A stretch of DNA of 64,000 bases from assembly GCA_964447405.1 (NCBI GenBank), contig CAYUSP010000003.1, forward strand, positions 496,001 through 560,000, written 5' to 3'. Positions 32,216-41,176 of this stretch are shown piece after piece (the stretch's first letter is position 1; the number at the start of each line of letters is the position of its first letter). The DNA is from JALNZF01 sp964447405. GTDB taxonomy: Bacteria; Nitrospirota; UBA9217. A program made the translations under genes and the position numbers. The notes below the pieces were generated by a model. The model saw nothing but the letters and a program-made list of their open reading frames with translations, was not told the DNA's origin and did no database searches.

Positions 32216-33983
32216 CATCGAAATACGCGTTTGCATGGGGACCGGCGGCGTGGCCCAGGGCGGGGCAGAGGTGCTGGAAGCCTTCAAATCCGAAGTGAGC
32301 GCATTGGGGATCAAAGCCTCGGTGCGCGAGAATTGTTTCACCCACCAGGTGGGATGCCGCGGCCTTTGCGCCAAGGATGTGCTCGTGGACGTGTCGATCA
32401 ATGAAGACCGGGTAACTTATCAGTATATCAAACCGGACATGGTACCCCGCATCGTCCAGGAGCACCTGCAGGACAACAAGCCGGTGGAGGAGTGGCGCGT
32501 AGGCGAGGATTATGAGCGGTTTCAGAAAAAGCAGGTCAAGATCGTCCTGTCTGATTGCGGCAAGATAGATCCTGAAGACATCGAAGCATATCGCGCAACC
32601 GGCGGCTATGAAGCAGCGAAGGAAGTGCTCCTTTCCTGGTATCCAGAAGAGGTCATCGAAGAGATTAAGATGTCGGGGCTTCGTGGACGAGGCGGAGCCG
32701 GCTTCCCGACAGGGCTCAAGTGGGAGCTCGGTAGAAAGGCGCCGGGCGCGACCAAGTACATTGTCTGCAATGCTGATGAGGGCGACCCAGGGGCATTTAT
32801 GGACCGTGCCGTAGTCGAAGGAAATCCGCATGCAGTCATCGAAGGGATGATCATCGGCGCGTACGCCCTCTGTGCCCATCACGGATATGTGTACATCCGG
32901 GCAGAATATCCCTTGGCCGTGGACCGCCTAAAGCTGGCTTTAAAACAGGCTAAAGAGCGGGGATTTCTCGGCGAACGCATTTTCGGCACTGAGTTCAATC
33001 TCGACATCAAAGTAAAGCTCGGCGCGGGCGCATTCGTCTGCGGCGAGGAGACCGCCCTGATCGCATCCATCGAAGGCCAGCGCGGTATGCCGCGGGCTAA
33101 ACCGCCGTTCCCGGTCCATAAAGGCCTATGGCAGCGGCCCACGGTCATCAACAATGTCGAGACTCTAGCAAACGTACCCTATATCATACGCCACGGATGT
33201 CAATGGTATGCTTCCTACGGCACCGCAAAATCACGCGGTACGAAGGTTTTCGCACTCACCGGCAAGATCAAGAATCCCGGCCTGATCGAAGTAACCATGG
33301 GCATAACCCTGCGCGAGATCATCGAGGAGATCGGCGGAGGGATCGAAGGGGGTAAATCGCTGAAGGCTGTCCAGACCGGAGGCCCCTCGGGCGGCTGTAT
33401 CCCGGCGAACATGCTGGACCTGAACGTGGACTACGAGTCCCTTGCAAGAGTTGGATCCATCGTAGGCTCAGGTGGAATGATCGTGCTGGACGAGGACAAC
33501 TGTATGGTGAACATGGCGCAGTACTTCGTCAAGTTCACGCAGGAGGAGTCCTGCGGTAAATGCGTGCCCTGCCGCGTCGGCACCAAGCGGCTCCTGGAGA
33601 CCCTTGACCGGATCACCAAAGGCCACGGCAGAAACGGCGATATCGAAAAACTCGAGAAACTTTCCGCGGGCATCAAAACCATGTCCCTCTGCGGCCTTGG
33701 CCAGACGGCCCCGAATCCCGTACTGAGCACGCTTAAATATTTCCGTGATGAGTACGAAGCCCATATCCGGGACAAAAAATGCCCGTCCAAGGTCTGCAAG
33801 GCGCTACTGATCTATTCCATCGACGAGGAAAAGTGCAAAGCCTGCGGCGCTTGTTTGCGGGCCTGCCCGTCCCAGGCGATCACCGGCGCGAAAAAAACGC
33901 CCCACAAGATCGACCAGGCAAAGTGCATCAAGTGCGGGTCCTGCTTCGATGTCTGCAAGTTTAAATCAGTGGAGAGGGATTAG
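32202..33983 (+). CDS. NuoF/HndC-like flavoprotein subunit with C-terminal ferredoxin
   Basis: A 593-residue subunit that reacts with NAD(P)H. Order: N-terminal [2Fe-2S]-like domain (1-90), NuoF core with GRGGAGFPTGLKWE and CNADEGDPGAFMDR (NAD/FMN), GEETALIASIEGQRG, the [4Fe-4S] motif ESCGKCVPCRVGTKRL, then two C-terminal ferredoxin clusters (CKACGACLRACPSQAI, CIKCGSCFDVCKF). In the N-terminal domain the usual C-x4-C reads CMGTGG, so one ligand is replaced by Gly and that cluster may be absent, although NCFTHQVGCRGLC is kept. Between this gene and fdhA lie 364 bases of repeats. Confidence 0.93.
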   Translation: MQSNNIEIRVCMGTGGVAQGGAEVLEAFKSEVSALGIKASVRENCFTHQVGCRGLCAKDVLVDVSINEDRVTYQYIKPDMVPRIVQEHLQDNKPVEEWRVGEDYERFQKKQVKIVLSDCGKIDPEDIEAYRATGGYEAAKEVLLSWYPEEVIEEIKMSGLRGRGGAGFPTGLKWELGRKAPGATKYIVCNADEGDPGAFMDRAVVEGNPHAVIEGMIIGAYALCAHHGYVYIRAEYPLAVDRLKLALKQAKERGFLGERIFGTEFNLDIKVKLGAGAFVCGEETALIASIEGQRGMPRAKPPFPVHKGLWQRPTVINNVETLANVPYIIRHGCQWYASYGTAKSRGTKVFALTGKIKNPGLIEVTMGITLREIIEEIGGGIEGGKSLKAVQTGGPSGGCIPANMLDLNVDYESLARVGSIVGSGGMIVLDEDNCMVNMAQYFVKFTQEESCGKCVPCRVGTKRLLETLDRITKGHGRNGDIEKLEKLSAGIKTMSLCGLGQTAPNPVLSTLKYFRDEYEAHIRDKKCPSKVCKALLIYSIDEEKCKACGACLRACPSQAITGAKKTPHKIDQAKCIKCGSCFDVCKFKSVERD

Positions 33984-33988
33984 GAGAT

Positions 33989-34300
33989 TTCACCGCAGAA
34001 GGCGCAGAGGAAGGCGAATTTCCTTGAAAATCTATTTTCGCGCAAAGACGCCAAGACGCAAAGAAAGTAACAATGAGCGAGGCAAGCCTCAGACCAATGA
34101 AGCCAAAGCGATCTCACACGAAGGCACGAAGCCACGAAGGAATTCAGGATAAAAAATACCAGATTTAAGATTTTCTTCGTGTACTCTGCGGCTTCGTGTG
34201 AAAAATGGTTTTGGTTTTGACTCATAACTAAAAATATAAGATATGGTTTGTAAATTTCTTTAAGAATTGCTTTGCGCCTTTGCGGCTTAGCGCGAGATGA
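33989..34300. repeat. Nested degenerate inverted repeats inside the formate dehydrogenase operon
   Basis: Outer arms: CGCGCAAAGACGCCAAGACG (from 34038) against CTTTGCGCCTTTGCGGCTTA (from 34270). Inner arms: CACACGAAGGCACGAAGCCA (from 34112) against CTCTGCGGCTTCGTGTGAAA (from 34184). A further partial arm ACCGCAGAAGGCGCAGAGG starts near 33990. There is no gene inside. This is the same CGCAAAG family as at 2.6-3.1 and 9.1-9.2 kb. It separates the flavin subunit gene from fdhA, and a long RNA hairpin here could tune or attenuate fdhA expression. Confidence 0.65.
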
Positions 34301-34347
34301 TTCGCTTTTTTGATCTGATGTAATGCATTGTTTTCAGCGAGGCCCGT

Positions 34348-37044
34348 ATGCCCAAGATCACCATAAATGACAGGGAACTCGACGTTCCCGCAAACAGCAC
34401 GATCCTCGAGGCTGCGCGCAAGCATGGCATTTACATCCCGACGCTGTGCAATCACCCCCAGCTCACGCCATCGGGCGGCTGCCGCCTGTGCGTCGTCGAG
34501 ATCAAAGGAATTCCGCGACCGGTGGCGTCATGCACCACACCTGCGACTGACGGCATGGAGGTCACGACCTCCACTCCCCTTCTAGAGGAGATGCGAAAGC
34601 TCGTTCTGGAGCTCATCATTTCAGACCATCCCAACGACTGCATGACCTGCGAAGCCACCGGCAACTGCGCCTTACAGGAGCTTGCGTATGCCTACAATGT
34701 AAAAGGGATCGATTACCCGGGCGAACGGCGCTTCTACACCAAGCGCGACGGCAATCCTTTCATAGAACGGGACCTCGAGAAATGCATCCTCTGCGGCAAG
34801 TGCGTCAAGGTCTGCAACGAGATCCAGGGAGTCGAAGCCATCGACTTCGGCTACCGGGGCTTCAAGTCGAAGATCTGCACAACCTATGAGGACGATCTGG
34901 ACTGCGAATTCTGCGGTCAATGCGTGTCTGTCTGCCCTACCGGTGCTCTGACCGGAAAACTATGGTCCCGCAAGGGCAGATACCAGGACGTAAAACAGGT
35001 GGATACGGTCTGCGCCTACTGCGGCACCGGCTGCATCATCACAGCCCACGTCAAGGACAATGAAATCATCCGGATCACGTCGAAATCCGATACTCCGAAC
35101 GAAGGCTGGCTCTGCGTGAAAGGCCGCTTTGGCTACGAATTCGTAACCAGCCCCCAGCGGCTTACCAAGCCGCTGATCCGCCGGGAAGTGCAGTTCGAGG
35201 AGGTGACCTGGGACGAAGCTATAGCCTTTGCCGCGGGGCGCCTCAAAGCGATCCGGGAAAAGCACGGTGCCGACGCCATCGGCGGGCTATCCTCGGCTCG
35301 CTGCACCAACGAAGAGAATTACCTGTTCCAGAAGTTCATGCGCGCGGCCGTCGGAACGAACAACGTCGACCACTGCGCCCGCCTCTGACACTCCCCCACG
35401 GTGGCCGGACTGGCCGCCATATTCGGTTCCGGAGCGATGACCAACTCCATTCGCGAGATCGAGGGGATGGAGGTCATTTTTATCATCGGATCCAATACCA
35501 AGGAGAACCATCCGGTCATCGCGAACAGGATGATCAAGGCATTCCGCAAGGGTGCGAAGATCATCGTAGCCGATCCCCGAAGCGTGCCCATGGTGAAATT
35601 CGCCGAGGTGTTTCTGCAGCTCAAGCCCGGCTCCGACATCGCGCTCCTGAACGGGATCGCCAGTGTGATCGTGCAGGAAGGCCTGCAGAACGACGAGTTT
35701 ATCAGGGAAAAGACCGAGGGGTACGAGTTGTGGAAGCAGTCCCTCGCTGCCTTCACGCCTGAAAAAGTGGAGCGGATCACCGGCATACCCAAACAGGACA
35801 TTATCAAAGCCGCACGCATGTACGGGACATCACGCCGCGCGGGCATCTTCTATACCATGGGCATTACCCAGCATGCCTGCGGGACCGACAATGTCCGGGC
35901 CATTGCCAACCTCGCGACTCTCACGGGCAATATCGGCCGCGAGTTCACCGGCGTGAATCCACTCCGTGGGCAGAACAATGTACAGGGTGCATCGGACGCG
36001 GCCTGCCTCCCCAATGTCTACCCGGGATATCAGCGCGTTGACGATCCCGCGATCCGGCAGAAGTTCGAGCAGGCCTGGGGTGTGGAACTTTCCCCCAAAC
36101 CGGGCCTGACCGCCACGGAAATGATAAATGAAGCCGCGGACGGGAAGCTCAAGGCACTGTACATCATGGGGGAGAACCCCATCATCACGGACCCCAACAT
36201 GCACCACACCATCAAAGCGCTCAACACCCTCGAACTTCTCGTAGTGCAGGACATCTTCATGACCGAGACTGCTGCCATGGCGGATGTCATCCTTCCCGCG
36301 ACATGCTCATTTGAGAAGAACGGGACGTTTACGAACACCGAGCGCAGGGTACAGCGGGTCCGCAAGGTGGTCGAACCTCCCCCCCGGGTCAGGGACGACC
36401 TGATGATCATCAGCAGGATGGCGCGCGCCATGCGTTTCCCCCTCGAATATGAATCGCCGGAAAAAGTGCTGGAGGAATTCAGCAGGCTCTGGCCTGCTCT
36501 GGGCGGGATCACCTACGAGCGGATCCAGTCCCGCGGCCTGGCATGGCCATGCCCGACAAAGGACCATCCCGGCACGGAGTATCTGTATAAGGACGGTTTC
36601 CCGAAGGGAAAAGTTCCCTTTGTGAACGTACCATACAATCCTCCGGCTGAGGTGACGAGTGAAGAATACCCCTTGGTGCTGACGACCGGAAGGAACCTGT
36701 ACCAGTATCATTCCGGATCCATGACGAGGCGTGTGCGGGCCATCGAGAAGCACGCGGGCGAGGCCTATGTTGAGATCAATACAATAGATTCAGATCGTCT
36801 TCACATCCAGAATGGCGATATGATCAAGGTCCGTTCACGGCGCGGTGTAATTGATATCAAAGCCAGGGTATCCCGCCGCGTCGCTCCGGGGACCATTTTT
36901 ATCCCCATGCACTACCGCGAGGCCGCGGCGAATATTATCACGAACGATGCGCTCGATCCCGTTGTCAAGATCCCGGAGCTGAAGGTCTGTGCGGTGAGGA
37001 TAGAAACAGCCAGGAAGGCTCAAGAGGTAGCAGCGGAAACATGA
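34348..37044 (+). CDS. fdhA: Selenocysteine-containing formate dehydrogenase catalytic subunit
   Basis: One 898-residue protein interrupted in standard translation by UGA at 35386-35388 (residue 347). Order: [2Fe-2S] domain (CNHPQLTPSGGCRLCVVE), His/Cys cluster (HPNDCMTCEATGNC), two ferredoxin clusters (CILCGKCVKVC, CEFCGQCVSVCP), the [4Fe-4S] of the molybdopterin domain (CAYCGTGC, NEGWLCVKGRFGY), then VDHCARL-U-HSPTVAGLAA, where formate dehydrogenases carry Sec or Cys followed by His. Downstream are molybdopterin motifs (ANLATLTGNIGREFTGVNPL, RGQNNVQGASD) and the binding domain to residue 898. The frame is exactly continuous across UGA, and a SECIS hairpin follows. Oxidises formate (or reduces CO2) with Mo/W-bisPGD. 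Confidence 0.95.
35400..35418 (+). promoter_or_regulatory. bacterial SECIS hairpin of fdhA
   Basis: GGTGGCC (35400-35406) pairs with GGCCGCC (35412-35418) over 7 bp, with one G-U pair, around the loop GGACT. The stem starts 11 bases after the UGA and the loop 18 bases after it, matching bacterial SECIS geometry. The structure lies in codons for conserved residues (TVAGLAA). Confidence 0.8.
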
Positions 37045-37076
37045 TGCTCAGACAGTTGCAGTCCATTTTGAAATGC

Positions 37077-37109
37077 AAAAGCCGGGAGCAACAATGCTCC
37101 CGGCTTTTT
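37077..37109 (+). terminator. Rho-independent terminator of the fdh operon
   Basis: AAAAGCCGGGAGC and GCTCCCGGCTTTT form a 13-bp perfect stem around AACAAT, ending in a T-run. It lies 33 bases after the fdhA stop. Confidence 0.95.
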
Positions 37110-37182
37110 GTTGGTCTTCAACAGCCGGACGTCGGACAGGGGCGACCAATGATGTTGCCTATAAAACCCTTGAAGGTACCGA

Positions 37183-37503
37183 CTACCGCAATGCACGTTC
37201 CGGTGTTTTCAGTATTGGCAGCAGCTCGGGAGAAAGCTTGAACGAAAGCCCTTCTTCGCTTTTTACCCGTTTGTAAAAATCGCACTTCTCGCAGTTGCCG
37301 TATTTTTTAGCGAATGTTCCCTGGATCCTTCCCCCACAAAGCGTACCGGACACTATCCAGCAGGCCCTGCCAGCAGCCCTGCCGCCGTGCGTCCCGTCAA
37401 ACCTCGCATCGATTGCCGCCTGGCAGACTCCCAATTCCACGGACTTGATCCCGTTCGGTTCTCTTCCGCATTTTTTCAATTCCCAGCAGTTTAATTTGCG
37501 CAT
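37183..37503 (-). CDS. Two-CW domain protein
   Basis: A 106-residue cysteine-rich protein. KLNCWELKKCGREPNG, VCQAAIDARFDGTHGG, RACWIVSGTLCGGRIQGTFA and NCEKCDFYKRVKSEEG contain two CW motifs and paired Cys consistent with metal or cluster binding. The two-CW family is common in deltaproteobacteria and Nitrospirota, sometimes fused to signalling domains; its role is unknown. It has GGAGGG upstream on the minus strand. Confidence 0.82.
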   Translation of the reverse strand: MRKLNCWELKKCGREPNGIKSVELGVCQAAIDARFDGTHGGRAAGRACWIVSGTLCGGRIQGTFAKKYGNCEKCDFYKRVKSEEGLSFKLSPELLPILKTPERALR

Positions 37504-37626
37504 CTGCGGCCCTCCTTTTTCAGGATTGCAGAAACGTACCGTCTGTTACATCACGATAGCAGTTTTCGCAGATCTTTGTCAAGAGGTGGGTAATCCATAC
37601 TCTGCGGTCTGGCTGGATAAACAAAT

Positions 37627-37657
37627 AAAGCCGGAAACGGATTTCCGTTCCGGCTTT
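37627..37657 (-). terminator. Terminator hairpin after the zinc-ribbon gene
   Basis: AAAGCCGGAA pairs with TTCCGGCTTT, with an inner CGGA/TCCG extension. On the minus strand it follows the stop of the 37680 gene by about 20 bases and leads into a T-rich run. Confidence 0.75.
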
Positions 37658-37679
37658 GGCATGCACATCGTTCGATCAC

Positions 37680-37985
37680 TCAATCTTCATTAAAATTCGG
37701 ATTCGCGGGCTTGCCGTTATCCTGTAAATATTGTTTGCTGAAGGCTGGTATCACGCCCTTCTCCCCCTTTGCGGGATGGATCATGAACCTGTAGGATACG
37801 AGCTGGCCCACGGACTGCATCATATGGTCCCATCCCTTTTTGAACAGCGTGCATTCGTTGTTGTAGCACACCCAGAGATAGGGGGAATCCCAGTCAAGAT
37901 GGCGCGAATCCATTTGCTCCATGACCGCCTTGCAGTGGGGACAGGTCGGTGCTTCGGTAATAGTGCAATTTTTATTTTCCGTCAT
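37680..37985 (-). CDS. Zinc-ribbon-like protein
   Basis: A 101-residue protein starting MTENKNCTI, with APTCPHCKAVMEQMD and, 20 residues later, LWVCYNNECTLFKKGWDHM: two paired Cys sets that could bind one zinc. The C-terminal half (GVIPAFSKQYLQDNGKPANP) is unfamiliar. The start at 37985 has GGAGGATGGA upstream. Its place between two-CW and rubrerythrin genes hints at redox stress, but the function is unknown. Confidence 0.7.
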   Translation of the reverse strand: MTENKNCTITEAPTCPHCKAVMEQMDSRHLDWDSPYLWVCYNNECTLFKKGWDHMMQSVGQLVSYRFMIHPAKGEKGVIPAFSKQYLQDNGKPANPNFNED

Positions 37986-38056
37986 TCCATCCTCCAATAC
38001 AGATTACAGAGTGGGACATTATACGGCGCTACCCGGTCCTTTGCAACAAGAAATAC

Positions 38057-38629
38057 TCAGTAGTTCTCCGCGAATAGCTCGAAATAGCTCTTCGGATGCA
38101 GGCAGGCGGGACATTGCTCCGGCGCTTCCAGCCCCTCATGGTGATACCCGCAGTTACGGCAGATCCATGCTGACTTCAACTCCTTTTTGAAGACTCTATT
38201 GGCCCGCAGATTTTCCAGGAGCCTGAGATACCGCTTTTCGTGCTCTACTTCGACTTTGGAAATAAACCTGAATGCGGCCGCGACCTCAGGAAATCCTTCC
38301 TGCTGTGCAATATCGCCAAAGCCCGGGTAAAGCCTCGTCCATTCCTCATGCTCTCCTTCAGCAGAAGACTTCAAGTTCTCGGCCGTAGTCCCTATGCGGC
38401 CGGCAGGGAACGTTGCGGTGATCTCCGCCATGCCTCCCTCCAGAAATTTGAAAAACCTCTTGGCATGCTCCTTTTCGTTCTCCGCCGTCTCCATAAAGAT
38501 CGCAGCGATCTGCTCCAAACCTTCCTTTTTAGCAGCGCTCGCAAAATACGTATAGCGGTTCCGCGCCTGGGATTCGCCCGCAAATGCCGCGAGTAAGTTC
38601 TTTTCAGTTTTGCTTCCTTTCATTGACAT
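38057..38629 (-). CDS. Rubrerythrin
   Basis: A 190-residue protein that reduces peroxide in anaerobes. The diiron four-helix bundle has NLLAAFAGESQARNRYTYFA, FMETAENEKEHAKRFFKFLE, KSSAEGEHEEW and ISKVEVEHEKRYLRLLE, supplying all Glu/His ligands. The C-terminal rubredoxin site is CRNCGYHHEG with CPACLHPKSYF. Start 38629 (or 38623) follows AGGGGTGGTATC. Confidence 0.94.
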   Translation of the reverse strand: MSMKGSKTEKNLLAAFAGESQARNRYTYFASAAKKEGLEQIAAIFMETAENEKEHAKRFFKFLEGGMAEITATFPAGRIGTTAENLKSSAEGEHEEWTRLYPGFGDIAQQEGFPEVAAAFRFISKVEVEHEKRYLRLLENLRANRVFKKELKSAWICRNCGYHHEGLEAPEQCPACLHPKSYFELFAENY

Positions 38630-38670
38630 GATACCACCCCTTATGTGTGATTTATCTTGCATCTTGCTTC

Positions 38671-39798
38671 CTACTTCTTCCCTCTTGCCATCTCAAGCCG
38701 GGCAAAGAAGATATCAGCCCTCACGAGCAGGCAGAAGCTGAGACGTTCCTTCAGTTTCTGAAGCAGAGGCCGTTTACGCCATTCCTCGATCCTTACACGA
38801 TCGGACTGTTTTAGGTCGTCTTCAAAATCCGCTCGCGCCTCTGCTGCAACCTGTGCATCCGCCACAACCGCAACAAGTTCGTAATTGATCCTGCCGCTCC
38901 GTATGTCCAGATTGGCAGAACCCGCGATCACGGTATCGTCTGCTATGGCGAGCTTTGCGTGCAGCATCGCCGGCAGGTACTCCCATACTTCCACGCCAGC
39001 CCTGAGCAATCTGCCATAGAGTCCTCTGGCCGCCCAACTGGCTAGGGGAACATCGGTGATCCGGGGAAACAGCAGGCGTACGCGCACACCGCGTTTCGCG
39101 GCATTTTTCAGGGCACGAAGCATTCGCCCGTGCGGGTAAAAATAGCTCATGGCAAGGTCGATCTCCCTGCGAGCCGATGTAATAATCTGACGGTAAGCGC
39201 GGCGCACCGGCTGCAGAGGATTTTCCGGTCCGCTTTCAAGAAAACGGACCTGCTGTTCAGGAACGGACCTTTTAAAAATCGTTCGATAACGCCGGAACAA
39301 TATTCTCGCGAAGCGCGACCCGGCACGATCCCACATCCGCATAAAGGAAACACGCAGCCATGCAACCTCCTCACCCGTGATCTCAAGCATATTATCCCGC
39401 CAGGGCAGGCTGCCAGTTGCACCATGGTAATACTCGTCAGCTATGTTCATGCCGCCAAGGTACGCGGCAGATTCATCTATGAGCAGGAGCTTACGATGGT
39501 CACGGAACCAGAGCAGGCCCTTCGCGATCGGGCGGAACCAGCGGACCCTGCCGCCCGCGGCTCGAAGTTCGTCCCAGAATGTATCAGGCAGGTCCCACGA
39601 TCCCCACGAATCCACCAGAACCATGACTTCCGCTCCCCGCCTTGCCGCCGCAATGAGCCGGTCCCGGTACTCCCTGCCGGTGGCATCATCGGCGATTATA
39701 TACATTTCGAGGGCGACAAACGATGAGGCAGTGTCGATCGCTTCGTACATAACGGGGAATGCCGCGGCGCCGTTTTTCAGAAGACGTACCGAAGCCAT
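38671..39798 (-). CDS. Phospholipase D family protein, cardiolipin synthase-like
   Basis: A 375-residue protein with two PLD domains. The first motif is FRDHRKLLLIDESAAYLGG (an H-x-K-x4-D variant, HRKLLLID), the second is LHAKLAIADDTVIAGSANLD. LGGMNIADEYYHG and the spacing fit ClsB-type cardiolipin synthases, which lack N-terminal membrane helices. Acts on phospholipids at the inner membrane. The ribosome site GAGGAGAAC precedes 39798; OsmC lies immediately upstream on the same strand. Confidence 0.88.
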   Translation of the reverse strand: MASVRLLKNGAAAFPVMYEAIDTASSFVALEMYIIADDATGREYRDRLIAAARRGAEVMVLVDSWGSWDLPDTFWDELRAAGGRVRWFRPIAKGLLWFRDHRKLLLIDESAAYLGGMNIADEYYHGATGSLPWRDNMLEITGEEVAWLRVSFMRMWDRAGSRFARILFRRYRTIFKRSVPEQQVRFLESGPENPLQPVRRAYRQIITSARREIDLAMSYFYPHGRMLRALKNAAKRGVRVRLLFPRITDVPLASWAARGLYGRLLRAGVEVWEYLPAMLHAKLAIADDTVIAGSANLDIRSGRINYELVAVVADAQVAAEARADFEDDLKQSDRVRIEEWRKRPLLQKLKERLSFCLLVRADIFFARLEMARGKK

Positions 39799-39808
39799 GC
39801 CGTTCTCC

Positions 39809-40282
39809 TCAGACGTTTTGGAAGGTATAATCGACCTTCATTTTCATGTCTTTTCGGAGCGTGTGATACACGGAGCAGTATTTCTCATGTGAAAGGGCTA
39901 TGGCACGTTCGAGCTTCTTGGCGGTAAGCCCTGTCCCGGTCACGGCGATGATCATTTCCATGGAGGTGTAGAACTGGGGCGGCGTCGGATTCCGTTCACC
40001 CACGATGTCCATCTTGTAGGATTTTATATCGCACTTCATCTTCTTGAGGAACGATACCATGTCGATCCCCATGCACCCGGCAACAGACAACAGCAGCGTT
40101 TCCGTGGGCGAACACCCCCACTGCTGCTCTGCATCGAACTCGACCTCGTATCCCCTCTGCGTGCGGCCGACAAAGATCAGGTCTTTGTCCCAGGTGAGCG
40201 TTGCTTTGTTCACCTGTGCTACCTTCGCCTTGTACGCTTCCAGGCCATCATCGAGCGCTTTTACTTCATTCTCTTCAGACAT
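39809..40282 (-). CDS. OsmC family peroxiredoxin-like protein
   Basis: A 157-residue OsmC/Ohr-fold protein. Both redox Cys are present: SVAGCMGIDMVSFLKKM and HEKYCSVYHTLRKD; TQRGYEVEFDAEQQWGCSPT and MDIVGERNPTPPQFYTSMEM fill the rest. Family members reduce organic or fatty-acid hydroperoxides. Ribosome site GGAGTTTTGC before 40282. It precedes the PLD gene by 11 bases, so they are probably cotranscribed. Confidence 0.9.
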   Translation of the reverse strand: MSEENEVKALDDGLEAYKAKVAQVNKATLTWDKDLIFVGRTQRGYEVEFDAEQQWGCSPTETLLLSVAGCMGIDMVSFLKKMKCDIKSYKMDIVGERNPTPPQFYTSMEMIIAVTGTGLTAKKLERAIALSHEKYCSVYHTLRKDMKMKVDYTFQNV

Positions 40283-40359
40283 GCAAAACTCCTTATCAAT
40301 TTCAGTCAGATTGTGACAATTTTGGTGTGTCTTAACTACACCGAACTCCCAACTTCGAA

Positions 40360-40674
40360 CTATGAGCTTTCGAATTTATCCTTTAAATACTCCCGCGCTT
40401 CATCCTCTTTCCCGACTTCCACTTTGAGCACGTAAGACTTGATTGCCGCGGGCTCCATGCCGAGGGCGAATGAATCAAAGGTCGCCCGGACGCCCCGGGA
40501 CCCTAAATAGCCGATCAGGTCCAGCATGAACGAATCGTCAAATCCCCTGCCCGTGTCCCCGCGGAGGATCTCGACATACGCTATATCCGCATCGGGATCG
40601 GGCATGTCCGGAGAAATCCGTTTCCACACATCCCCAAACATCCATCCTTCCTCGTCTTCGCTTTCCCGCTTCAT
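40360..40674 (-). CDS. Hypothetical cytoplasmic protein
   Basis: A 104-residue acidic protein beginning MKRESEDEEGWMFGDVWKRI; a segment YVEILRGDTGRGFDDSFMLD and KSYVLKVEVGKEDEAREYL are prominent. The second half resembles small DUF2007-like signal domains, but this is weak. The start at 40674 is preferred to an in-frame codon at 40713, because a strong promoter (40685-40713) places the transcript start between them. Confidence 0.65.
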   Translation of the reverse strand: MKRESEDEEGWMFGDVWKRISPDMPDPDADIAYVEILRGDTGRGFDDSFMLDLIGYLGSRGVRATFDSFALGMEPAAIKSYVLKVEVGKEDEAREYLKDKFESS

Positions 40675-40684
40675 GGTTAAAGGG

Positions 40685-40713
40685 ATATTAGTCGAGCTTG
40701 TAAGCACTGTCAA
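40685..40713 (-). promoter_or_regulatory. Consensus-like sigma-70 promoter, near-leaderless
   Basis: On the minus strand TTGACA (40713-40708), a 17-base spacer and TAATAT (40690-40685). The ATG at 40674 is 10 bases past the -10 box, so the leader would be only about 3-4 bases. Confidence 0.75.
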
Positions 40714-40767
40714 ATGAAAAAACCATTGATAGATTCAGGATTGACAGCGGTCCTGTCTTTGGCTACT

Positions 40768-40974
40768 ATGGATTCCATGATAGAGACCATCAGCTTCTGC
40801 GCCGGGATCGGCTTCAGTTTGCTCGTATATGTTCTTTCCATAAGAAGGAGTAATCTCCCCTGGCACCGGAAGGCTCTGTATTTCTTCTTTACTCTGATCG
40901 GCATCACTGGCACGCTCTTTCTTTCTGGTGTTTTGATAGCCCACTTTTTGAAAAAGTGGGGGCTGACGCAATAA
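40768..40974 (+). CDS. Small two-helix membrane protein
   Basis: About 68 residues from ATG 40768: MDSMIETISFCAGIGFSLLV, a basic loop (SIRRSNLPWHRKAL) and a second helix (YFFFTLIGITGTLFLSGVLI). No family is recognised. An ATG at 40714 would add 18 residues but sits inside the divergent promoter. Confidence 0.5.
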   Translation: MDSMIETISFCAGIGFSLLVYVLSIRRSNLPWHRKALYFFFTLIGITGTLFLSGVLIAHFLKKWGLTQ

Positions 40975-41176
40975 CCGCTGTTTCTGTTAAAGAATCCCGG
41001 AGATATTCCGATAAATCAGGAAGCGACCGCAGGCTCATGAGGGGTGTGCGAAACCATGCACAGCAGCGCCGATTTTTGCTATAATGTACCACAATGATAC
41101 GCGATACGAGGGGTGTCCCCCCGCCACTTTCGCGGTACTCATTCAGAAGAATCGATATGCAGGCAAGGAGGACGAC

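Noticed and set aside
33989..34300. CRISPR array
   Set aside because: Repeat units are degenerate and mostly inverted, with no regular spacing or spacers.
34348..37044. fdhA as two genes or a pseudogene
   Set aside because: Frame is continuous, UGA is at the known Sec site and a SECIS hairpin follows.
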